From: CAYQQU01 sp964419545
GTDB lineage: Bacteria; Bacteroidota; Bacteroidia; Chitinophagales; Saprospiraceae
Direction of reading: 5' to 3'
NCBI GenBank assembly: GCA_964419545.1
Contig: CAYQQU010000004.1
Coordinates: 62,001 to 126,000 of the forward strand
DNA: 64,000 bases
In this document: positions 42,459 to 50,800 of the stretch, one piece after another
Numbering within the stretch: position 1 is the first letter of the stretch
Layout of the letters: every line of letters begins with the position of its first letter
Made by a program: the position numbers and the translations under genes
Notes under the pieces: generated by a model
What the model was told of the DNA's origin: nothing
Database searches by the model: none
Seen by the model: the letters and a program-made list of their open reading frames with translations, nothing else

Positions 42459-43013
42459 TTACGGGCAGTGGGTTCGCAGTTTTAGCGCACCGATCGTCAG
42501 TTGCGGTAGTGCTGCTTCGACGCTGTCGTAAAACGGAGAAGCTTTTAAGGTAACGTCGAAGGCGCCTTCCCGCACCGCCGGAGCGAAAATCTCCGGCCGG
42601 CGTTTCAGCCGGGGCGCCAGATCGATATTGTAGATAAACTCTTCCTGATCTTGTCGCAAGGCGTCGTAGGTAAACATTCCCACGAAGAAGGGCGACTTTC
42701 GGCCTTCGGCGATCGCTTCCGGGGGGGCGTTCACGAATAGCTCTACGGTAGCGTTGCGCACGCCCGTTATGGCGGCGCCTTCCACAACCAGGATCAGGCA
42801 ATCGTCGGGGTTTTCCAGCGCCTGCTCCTGCAGCAGCCGGTCGGCGATGCCCAGCGCTTCGGTCGACAGCGGAACGGTCAGAAATACCTGATCGCCGGTA
42901 TTCGCGGCGCCCAGGGTTTCCTGCGTGCGGCTCGCCGGCGGCGGTGCATTTTTGGAAGTGGATTTGCAATGCCAGCCCGAGAGGAGCAGCAAAAAGTACA
43001 GGCTGTATCTCAT
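42459..43013 (-). CDS. Stand-alone homologue of the polyphenol-oxidase C-terminal (KFDV-type) cap, predicted lipoprotein
   Basis: 184 residues. A hydrophobic leader ends at C16 (LLLLSGWHC), so it is probably a lipoprotein, although the box is not perfect. The body reads DDCLILVVEGAAITG, ATVELFVNAPPEAI, FFVGMFTYDAL, EFIYNIDLAPRLKRR and LPQLTIGALKLR. The same order of elements is found in plant polyphenol oxidase C-terminal KFDV domains and, in this window, in the last 150 residues of the tyrosinase encoded next door (ADRGHEDR, VINVFINREDL, GTFFLMRHEM, YDLLFDLTPTL, FNIGEATLFALKR). In plants that domain shields the copper site until it is cut off. The gene overlaps the tyrosinase gene by 4 bp. 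Its role as a trans-acting cap is inferred. Confidence 0.65.
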   Translation of the reverse strand: MRYSLYFLLLLSGWHCKSTSKNAPPPASRTQETLGAANTGDQVFLTVPLSTEALGIADRLLQEQALENPDDCLILVVEGAAITGVRNATVELFVNAPPEAIAEGRKSPFFVGMFTYDALRQDQEEFIYNIDLAPRLKRRPEIFAPAVREGAFDVTLKASPFYDSVEAALPQLTIGALKLRTHCP

Positions 43014-45394
43014 GATTTTCGCTTTAGGGCGAATAGGGTTGCTTCGCCGATATTGAAGGTCGATCCGCCGCCCGAGCCGATGGGCTTGGCGACCAACTGT
43101 ATGGTCAGGTTCTCACCGGGCAGCTTACCCGCCTCCTTTAACCGGATCAACGTAGGCGTCAGGTCAAATAACAGGTCGTATTTATGGCCGGGCATGCCGT
43201 CCATCTCCATGCCATCTTCCATCTCGTGGCGCATGAGGAAGAAGGTGCCTGAGCCGATACTTTCGGTGACGTTCAGAGGCGTATCGGCCCGGAGATCTTC
43301 CCGGTTGATAAACACATTGATGACCAGATTATTGTCTTCGGGCAGCACGATATTGGAAAAGTAAGCATAGGCGGTGGACGCCGGCCGGTCCTCGTGCCCG
43401 CGGTCGGCGATCACCAGCAGCGTATCGAGCATTTCGCGATTGATCGCGAAGGGGATCTCGACGGGTTGGTTGAGGGGCAGCGGCTCGTCGAGGGCTACTT
43501 CGAATTCCAATCCTTCGATGGGCTCCATATTGACCGGCAATACCGGCGGCAACAGGGCCATTGCGGGAGTGGGTTCTTCCTGGGTGTCGTAGCGGTAGCC
43601 CAGTGGGACGGTGCGCGTATAATCCCGTATCGTGGCCAAAACATTATTCCCGTCCCGGTCGTAAAAATGGTTCCCGAAAGTGAGGTTCAGCCAATCCGGA
43701 TCGTCGGTATTGCTGTTCCCGCGTTCCAGCCATTCCACCCACAGCCGGTCGACATTGGCGTGGTGCAGATAGAAAATGGCATCGAAACCCGCCCGTTGGG
43801 TATCGCCCATATCGCGCACGGTGCTGAAATCACTCAGGTCCCGGGGCTCCCCGAGATAACTGTGCACGTAGTTGTGCGGCGTTTCTTCCAGCAAACCGGG
43901 CGCGCCGCGGGGGCCGCCCGCAAAAGATCTGAATACGCGGGTAGCCATGATGAATTCATCCATATATTCGTCATTCGTGACGCTTTCCCAGGGCGTGCGA
44001 CGACCTTCATAGGCGCGGTCGTGATCGAGCGGCGGTTCCAGGAATGCTTCGGGCACCCGCGGGTGTTCGGCCCAGTCCCAGTACGGAAGGGCGAAAGACT
44101 CATCTCCGGTCACTTCCCGGATCACCTCTTCGAAATAATACAAATAGGCCCGGTGCCAGGGCAGAAACTCCCAGCTGCCGTGGCGACAGCGACCGCCGCC
44201 GTGGATGAGCGCTTGCTGGGTCCAGCTGTGGGGATGGTCCTGCGGCAGGCTGTCCCGCATGATGCGGATCGCCCGCCGGTAGGTTTCGAGAACGGGGTCG
44301 TCCGGCCGCATCTCGGTGACGCTGCGGCGAACGTAAAGCTCGGGCAGCTCGCCGGTGGTGCCGAACCGTTGAGCGGAGCAGCCTGCGGCATCGCCGTTCT
44401 CGTTATACGGTATGATGGTAAGCTCGATAATGACGCCCTCGGGAAGCGGGTCTTCCGGGGCGAAATCGGTGAAATCGCCGGCGTCTGTTTCCGGGATGAC
44501 GACCGCTCCGGTCGTGGCGTTGACCGCAAACAGGCGGTAGCCGGTAGCATCCGCAACGGTTGCCCAGCGCAGAATGACGTTCGGGGAAACCTCGGTATCG
44601 CCGACGGCAGGCGTCAATAACGTACTGCAGTCGGGTACGGCGCCGCCACCGGTATCGTCGGCAGTGGTGAAGCGGACGCTGGAACAGCCCGATGCTTCCC
44701 CTGCCTGGTTGTAGGGAAGGACGGTAACGGAAATCTCGCGGCCGGCGGGCAGCGGGTCAGGGGGGGTGAAATTGAGGGTATTACCCACATCCCGGTTCAA
44801 AAGCGTCTCTTCGCCGTTTGGGCCGGCGGCGATGCGTACGCGGTAACCGGTAGGTGCTCCGGAGGCGGCCTCCCAACGCAAGTTCGGCCGGAGCGGTACG
44901 TTTTGCTGTCCGGCGGCCGGAAAGCTGAGGCGCGTACAGCCGGGCGGCCTCCGTTCGGTGTCGCCGCCTTCAGAGACGGTCGTAAAGCTGAAAACCGTAC
45001 AATCCCCCGTATAATCCCCGCAGCGGTTGTAGGCCGCGATGCGTACGAAAAGGGTCGTATTTTCCGGGAACGGCTGGTCGGGCTGGTAGATCAACCGGTC
45101 GCCGAGGTCGATGGTGTCAATGACGTCAGCAGCGCCGGGGCTGGATCCTACCCACAATTTATAGCCGTCCGGTTTGGGGTCGGGAGCGGCCCAGATCAGG
45201 CTTTTATCCTGCGGAACGCCCGTACTGCCGGGAAGCGGGCTGATCAGGACAGGGCAACCCTCAGGAATTTTACAGTTGTTGCATCCCTTTTTTTGGGTCA
45301 CCAGGGGTACGACCACTATCAATATCAGGGGATAAAGGGCGGTGCGGGGCCAAAAAGAGAATGGAAAAAGAGATTTAGGTGCGGTTTTTCTCAC
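43010..45394 (-). CDS. Tyrosinase/polyphenol oxidase with Ig-like repeats and a C-terminal cap domain
   Basis: 794 residues from the GTG at 45394; an upstream TTG at 45448 is less likely because the sequence before MRKTAPKS is not leader-like. A membrane or signal segment (about 20-33) leads to three Ig/FN3-like repeats (about 45-350). Then the tyrosinase domain: CuA with IHGG, CRHGSWEFLPWHRAYLYYFE (H-x8-H, about 398-415), and CuB with PHNYVH (H-x3-H, about 505) and FYLHHANVDRLW (about 541). A C-terminal cap resembling the plant PPO KFDV domain covers about 640-794. Expected reaction: oxidation of phenols to quinones with O2 and two copper ions. It is in one leftward transcript with the cap-like lipoprotein and two M4 peptidases. 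Confidence 0.88.
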   Translation of the reverse strand: MRKTAPKSLFPFSFWPRTALYPLILIVVVPLVTQKKGCNNCKIPEGCPVLISPLPGSTGVPQDKSLIWAAPDPKPDGYKLWVGSSPGAADVIDTIDLGDRLIYQPDQPFPENTTLFVRIAAYNRCGDYTGDCTVFSFTTVSEGGDTERRPPGCTRLSFPAAGQQNVPLRPNLRWEAASGAPTGYRVRIAAGPNGEETLLNRDVGNTLNFTPPDPLPAGREISVTVLPYNQAGEASGCSSVRFTTADDTGGGAVPDCSTLLTPAVGDTEVSPNVILRWATVADATGYRLFAVNATTGAVVIPETDAGDFTDFAPEDPLPEGVIIELTIIPYNENGDAAGCSAQRFGTTGELPELYVRRSVTEMRPDDPVLETYRRAIRIMRDSLPQDHPHSWTQQALIHGGGRCRHGSWEFLPWHRAYLYYFEEVIREVTGDESFALPYWDWAEHPRVPEAFLEPPLDHDRAYEGRRTPWESVTNDEYMDEFIMATRVFRSFAGGPRGAPGLLEETPHNYVHSYLGEPRDLSDFSTVRDMGDTQRAGFDAIFYLHHANVDRLWVEWLERGNSNTDDPDWLNLTFGNHFYDRDGNNVLATIRDYTRTVPLGYRYDTQEEPTPAMALLPPVLPVNMEPIEGLEFEVALDEPLPLNQPVEIPFAINREMLDTLLVIADRGHEDRPASTAYAYFSNIVLPEDNNLVINVFINREDLRADTPLNVTESIGSGTFFLMRHEMEDGMEMDGMPGHKYDLLFDLTPTLIRLKEAGKLPGENLTIQLVAKPIGSGGGSTFNIGEATLFALKRKS

Positions 45395-45492
45395 TGTATT
45401 TGGATTTGAGGGATGAACAGGAAGGGTCTGTCCTGGGAAAGATAGCAACTTTTTTATTTATTTTGGGAGTAGGCCGCCTTAATACCTATACC

Positions 45493-46056
45493 ATGTTTCT
45501 TTTTTTGGATCGCGACGGCGTGATCAATCGCCGGCTTCCGGGCGACTACGTCCGCCAATGGGAGGCATTTGCCTTCCTGCCGGGTGTACTTCCGGCGCTC
45601 AGAGCGCTGGCCGGACAATACCGGCGCATCTTCATTATCACCAACCAGCAGGGCATCGGGAAGGGGTTGATGACGGAGGCCGATCTTTTCTCCGTACACC
45701 AGGCTATGCTGGGCGCTATTGAAAGCGCCGGAGGACGCATCGACGGGATCTACTACTGCCCGCATCTGGCGTCTGACCGGTGCCGTTGCCGCAAACCGGC
45801 TACCGGCATGGCCGAACGGGCGCGCCACGATTTTCCGGAGGTCGACTTCGCGCGCTCGGTGATGGTGGGCGATTCCTGGTCGGATCTGCAGCTGGGACAA
45901 ACCCTGGGGATGAAAAATGTCTGGGTCGATACCAAGGAGGAGGATCGGGCCCGCATCGAAGCAGACTGGCGGGCCGGCAAGCTCATCATTGCCGCCAGAG
46001 TGGGCGGGCTATGGGAATGGACGCTTGGAAAGATAGAAAGGAATAATCCGGATTAG
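45493..46056 (+). CDS. gmhB: D-glycero-D-manno-heptose 1,7-bisphosphate 7-phosphatase (GmhB), HAD family
   Basis: 187 residues from the ATG at 45493 (MFLFLDRDGVINRR). HAD motifs: DRDG with D6 and D8, ITNQQGIGKG near 49-58 and GDSWSDLQLG at 126-135. The zinc loop is CPHLASDRCRC (C89, H91, C97, C99), which is characteristic of GmhB. The frame is open upstream to 45379, overlapping the tyrosinase promoter region, so the later ATG is chosen. It makes heptose 1-phosphate for ADP-heptose and goes with gmhA at 32334. It is divergent from the tyrosinase gene and overlaps the tail of the next gene by 4 bp at its end. Confidence 0.9.
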   Translation: MFLFLDRDGVINRRLPGDYVRQWEAFAFLPGVLPALRALAGQYRRIFIITNQQGIGKGLMTEADLFSVHQAMLGAIESAGGRIDGIYYCPHLASDRCRCRKPATGMAERARHDFPEVDFARSVMVGDSWSDLQLGQTLGMKNVWVDTKEEDRARIEADWRAGKLIIAARVGGLWEWTLGKIERNNPD

Positions 46057-47102
46057 CGGAACTCTACCTCCGTAGCGCCGTAACCGTAGCGGGGGTGCCA
46101 TTCGTTCTTGAAGCGCTTGACTGCTTCGTTTTGCTGCAGCCGCTTGGCGATCTCACCGCGCAGGCGGCCTTTGCCGACGCCGTGGATGATAAATACCCGC
46201 TCCGCGCCGACGCGGAGGGCTTTTTGCAGAAAAGCGTCGAAGTGGTGCAGCTGGAGCCTCAGGATCTCCGCGCTGCTGAGTTTTTTCGGATTGCGACTCA
46301 GCCGTTCGGCGTGCAGGTCGACTTCGGGAACGAATTCGGCGTATTCAAGCACTTCGCTATGCATGCGCTCGGAGATATCCGACCACTGCCCTGAATGGCG
46401 GGTATTGCGCTTGGTATAACTGCGCAGATCTTCCTTTTTGTCCTTTCTCCGGGAAGCCTGCACGTCTTCAAAAACGCGGTACAGGTGGACTTTGCGGTTG
46501 AGCAAAGGAGCGGTGAGCATGCGTTTGAAAAACTGCTTGGGCTTGATCTTTATCTCTTTTTGCAGGCGCGTGCCGGTGCCTTCCGTGGTGAGCCGCCAGC
46601 ACTCGATATGAAAGGCCGGGCTGTCGTTGAGATGATCGTACCACATTTCCCCGACTTCGCAGACCGAGAGGGAGTCCAGCTTGCCGTTGTACTTTTGCAG
46701 GGCTTTTCCGTTCAGGTAGAAACAAAAAGTAAAGATGACGTCCGCCGGAGTGTCATTGATCAGGAAGATCTTGAACCGCTCGGCCGTAGCGTCAGCCCGC
46801 AATACAGGGTCGAAAGCGAGCTGGATGCCCAGGCTCTTCAGGATGGCGTATTGCGACTCTATGGCGGGGCGACGGGGAGGCTGCACCATCTTGGCTTGCT
46901 TGCCCGGCACGATCTTGGCTTTGACGGAAGGCAGACGCTCGCCGGCGGACTCCGCCCGCACCAGGTCGTCGATGAAAGCAGGAATCTCCATGTTCTCTCC
47001 ATCCAGCAAAACGTTGACCATGCCGTTTTCCAGCAAAGCAGTCACCACGCCTTTGTCGCGGCTGTGCAGAAACTTGACCCGGGTGCCGACGGAAAATAAC
47101 AC
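46053..47102 (-). CDS. DUF2027/Smr-domain protein
   Basis: 349 residues from the GTG at 47102 (giving LFSVGTRVKFLHSRDKGVV, the common DUF2027 opening); a GTG at 47156 would add 18 residues. A Smr domain forms the C-terminal part: EVDLHAERL near 260, where DLHA replaces the usual DLHG, and IIHGVGKGRLRGEI near 308. Smr domains cut or bind branched nucleic acids in MutS2; this stand-alone form in Bacteroidota has no known substrate. The middle part (IFTFCFYLNGKALQKYNGK) is probably a beta-rich domain. It is convergent with gmhB (4-bp overlap) and divergent from the methyltransferase gene. Confidence 0.85.
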   Translation of the reverse strand: MLFSVGTRVKFLHSRDKGVVTALLENGMVNVLLDGENMEIPAFIDDLVRAESAGERLPSVKAKIVPGKQAKMVQPPRRPAIESQYAILKSLGIQLAFDPVLRADATAERFKIFLINDTPADVIFTFCFYLNGKALQKYNGKLDSLSVCEVGEMWYDHLNDSPAFHIECWRLTTEGTGTRLQKEIKIKPKQFFKRMLTAPLLNRKVHLYRVFEDVQASRRKDKKEDLRSYTKRNTRHSGQWSDISERMHSEVLEYAEFVPEVDLHAERLSRNPKKLSSAEILRLQLHHFDAFLQKALRVGAERVFIIHGVGKGRLRGEIAKRLQQNEAVKRFKNEWHPRYGYGATEVEFR

Positions 47103-47166
47103 TTTCTGTACTTTTGAATTTTGATTGACTAACAAACGGGGGAAGCTCGGGTTCACCCTTCGTTCC

Positions 47167-47174
47167 TAAAGATA
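47167..47174 (-). promoter_or_regulatory. Candidate -7 element TATCTTTA for the Smr gene
   Basis: The minus strand reads TATCTTTA, seven of eight in line with TAnnTTTG. Its start point would fall close to the upstream GTG at 47156, so the GTG at 47102 would have a normal leader. No clear -33 TTG is seen, and the element lies in the 24-bp gap before the divergent methyltransferase start. Confidence 0.3.
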
Positions 47175-47180
47175 CGAAAA

Positions 47181-47834
47181 ATGAAGACCTGGCGTTGGCG
47201 CCTGGCCCAGCGGGCCGAGCTCAAATGGTGGGAGTGGTACCTGCGCGACCAGCCGCGAGCGGATTATCTGTCCCGCAAAAGACGCTACTGGCGACGCGTG
47301 CTGGCGGAAACCGGCGCCGCGCCCACATCGGGGCAGCGCATCCTCGACGCCGGCTGCGGACCCGCCGGCATCTTTATCGTACTGGATCAGAACGAGGTCG
47401 ATGCGCTGGACCCCCTGCTCGAACAATACCGGGAGCGGCTGCCTCATTTTTCTCCGGACGATTATCCGAACGTTCGCTTTCTGGCGGATCCGCTCGAAAC
47501 CTACCGGCCTGCCTACTGCTACGATACGGTGTTCTGCCTGAACGCCATCAACCACGTCGCAGACCTGCCGGCCTGCATCGCCGCTCTCGGCCGGGCGCTG
47601 GCGCCCGGAGGTCGGCTGGTCGTATCGGTAGATGCACATAATTACTCGTTCTTTCGCCGACTCTTCCGGCTGCTGCCTTTTGATATTTTACACCCGCATC
47701 AGTACTGCCTTGACGAATACCGGGCCATGATCGCCGCGCTCGGGCTGCGGGAAGTGCGGGTGGCGCTGCTCAAAAAGGGATTCTTCTTCAACTACCACGC
47801 CCTCGTTTTTCAGCGCGATTCAACGCGGGAGTAA
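47181..47834 (+). CDS. Class I SAM-dependent methyltransferase
   Basis: 217 residues, cytoplasmic. Motif I is ILDAGCGPAG at 54-63, followed by VDALDPLLEQYRERL, and VFCLNAINHVADLPACIAALGRALAPGGRLVVSVD near 116-151, the usual Rossmann-like order. The start KTWRWRLAQRAELKWWEWYLRDQP is Trp-rich, a pattern seen in methyltransferases next to glycan or lipid genes. The substrate is unknown. Its end overlaps the end of the giant adhesin gene on the other strand by 15 bp. Its start is close to the Smr gene, divergent. Confidence 0.83.
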   Translation: MKTWRWRLAQRAELKWWEWYLRDQPRADYLSRKRRYWRRVLAETGAAPTSGQRILDAGCGPAGIFIVLDQNEVDALDPLLEQYRERLPHFSPDDYPNVRFLADPLETYRPAYCYDTVFCLNAINHVADLPACIAALGRALAPGGRLVVSVDAHNYSFFRRLFRLLPFDILHPHQYCLDEYRAMIAALGLREVRVALLKKGFFFNYHALVFQRDSTRE

Positions 47835-50800
47835 CAGCACGTCGCCGCCCAGGATGCGCGTCGAATCGTCGATCAGGCGCACTTTGGCGGTATAGGTAAA
47901 AACGCCGACACCCATGGGCTGACCGCGGAAAATCCCGTTCCACCCCAGCGATTCGTCATTGGGTTGGAAACTTTCTCTTTCGAACACCAGCTCTCCCCAG
48001 CGCGAAAAGACCCTGAGGTTCTCGATCTCCTCCACCTCGTGGTTGGTGAAGAGGGTAAAACCGTCGTTGACGCCGTCGTTATTGGGTGAAAAGACGTTGG
48101 GGACGTAAATCTGTGGGGAAATACCCACCAGAAGGGGTAGTGCGTCAAAGACCAGGCAACCGTTCTCGTCGAAAGCGAGGGCGGAGATTTGTACGTTTTT
48201 TTCCACGAGATACCGCTTTCGGGTCGGCGATTCCTGCTCATTCAATTCTTCGGGCATCCAATAGATAGAATCGATGGGGAAATCGGCCAGCACTTCCAGG
48301 TCAACCTGACTGCCTTGGGGTACGCGTAGCGTGTCGCTTCCCAATTGCGCAGTCAGCTGGAACGACAGGGGCGGCGGGTCGTCCAGGAATACCGTCTCGG
48401 CGCCCGTGCAGCCGTTGGCGTCCCTTACTTCCAGTTGATAGACGCCGTCGTCCAGGCGGCTGAAAACCGGCGTGGTTTGCGCTGGATACCCGGTGAGGCG
48501 GTAAGTATATGGTCCGACGCCTCCTTCTACCGTATCGACCCGGATGAGGCCGTTGGCGTCGCCGTGGCACAAGACCGGTTCTACCGAGAGGAACGGCAAC
48601 AACATATACTGTTCGCTGCTTATCCGTACCGAGCTGGTGTCAAAGCAGGTGCTATGGATATCCTCGACCCGCAGCCGGTACAGGCCGGGTTGGGTAACTA
48701 CGGGGTTGAGCGCTGCCGGCATTGCCGGACCGCTGCCGGTAAGGGACACCCAGGTGTAGCGCAGACCCGGCCCCGTGCTGGTAAGAGGACCGCCGAGCAC
48801 TAACGCCGTATCGCTGCAGGTAAGTGCGCCGGGCGGGCCCGCATCCGCAACCGGCCGTTCGTTCACTACAATGTTGACCACCGAACTTTCGGGGCCGCAG
48901 GACGCGCCCGCGGGCGGGGCGTATTCAAAGCGGTAGGCGCCGGGTAGAAGCATTGCTGTGGCCAGCGCGCCGGCCGTTTCATCAAAACCGGCTCCGGCGG
49001 GGGAGGTGGAAATATCGGTCCATCGCCCGCCTCCGCTCTCCCCTTCGAGCCGGTCGGCCAGTGTGATCAGGCGTTCTTCTCCGCGGCAAATAGACAAGTC
49101 CGGCAAGGGTTGCCCGCTGGAAAATGCGTCCAGCACCACAATGGTAAGCGGAGCGGGAAGGTTCAGGCTGCACTCGGGCGCTGCCGGCCAGGCGGCCTGG
49201 CTGATCACGACCTCGGTATTCCCATCAGGTTGAAAGTAGAGGGTCGTATCGGAAACCAGCCCGGATAGCAGGTAGGGCTGGTCTGCTACGACCAGCGTAA
49301 GATCGAACGGCCCGTCGATGTTGCCCGAAAAGCCGATGGTTACGCCGACGCTGTCTCCTGCGCAAATGACGGTATCCGCCGTAAGCCGCACGTCGATTTC
49401 CGGGCAGGCGAGCGTAGTGCAGCCGGCCTGGACCACAGGCGAGGGGCAGCTGTTGGGGCTAAGGGCGGTTAGGTTGATCATCACTTCCTGCTCCGGCAAT
49501 AAACCGCTGACGCTATAGCGGTTCGCCCCCGTCATTTGCCCGCCGGCGCCATTGATCAACGTCACCTCATAGCCTGCCGCCGCCGGCGCCGGCGTCCAGG
49601 AAAAGGTCACCGAATCGTAGCCCGTGGTGCATTCTACTTCCGGGAGAGGTAAGGGCGCTCCTACTTCGATCAGGCGGGAAACCGGTTCGGAAACACAGCC
49701 GTTAGCTGATACCGTGAGGCTGACCGGGAAGGCGCCGGCTGTGTTCCAGGTAATACGGTATGGTCCGGGGGCGGCGCCCGGATCGACCTCGCCCCCGCCG
49801 AAATCCCAGTCAAAAATCGCCGTCGGCGATGCGTTGCCCGCGTAGGACAAGTCTACGGTATCGCCCAGGCAGATACTGTCCGGCAGTACAAAGTCGGCCG
49901 TAGGGCGCGCCTGGACCCGCAGCAAAGCCGTATCCCTGGCGATGCAGATCCCCTCGGTGTAGGTGACGAAGATGGGGATTTCCCCTTCGCTCAGGCCGGC
50001 TGCTATGCTCCAGATGCCGGCCTGCGCGTCGAGTAATCCTTCTCCCGACCAGGTAACCAGGCCGCTGCCGTCATCCCCGGTCAAGGTGTATCCCGGATTG
50101 AGCAAAGTATCTGCATCGGCATCCAGGCAAATGTCCGGAAGGGAATCGATGGCGATGGACAGGTCGGGACAAAGCGGCGTGCCGCAGGTGACGACGCTGC
50201 TCACCGCCGGGCAGTCATTGCCGCTGTACGCAACAACTTCTACGGTAACGGAATCGCCCGGCGACAGTCCGTCGACCTGGTACAGAAAATCGCCGGCGAA
50301 TTGCCCTTCGCTTCCTTCCAGGTGAATTAACTCGTAGCCGACCGCACCGTCAACCGGCGTCCAGGCCAAAGATAGCAGGCTGTCTTCCGCAGAGCAACTG
50401 ATAACCGGCGGGGCGAGTTCGGGATGGACCACCACCGTCCGCCTTACGGTATCCGACGGACAGTTGTCTACCAAGACCTGTAGCGCAACCGTATAGCTGC
50501 CCGGCGCGTTCCAGAAGACCCAGTCTTCATCCGGTCCGACAGTGGCGCCTTCTCCGAAATGCCAGAGCAGGGAAGCGCTTTGCGGCAAATCGGAAATAAT
50601 GGTCAATTGGCTGGTGTCGGTTTCGCAAATGGGCGTCTCGGCGGTAAAATCTACCGTCGGCGGGGGCGGTATTTCGATGAATAAGGTGTCGCGGTAAACG
50701 CAGGGCCCTTCCGAATAGGTAAGGGTGATGGGGATTGTTTGTTCGGACATGTCCATGCTGCGTTGCCAAAGCCCCTGGCCGGCGTTGATGATGCCGGGGC

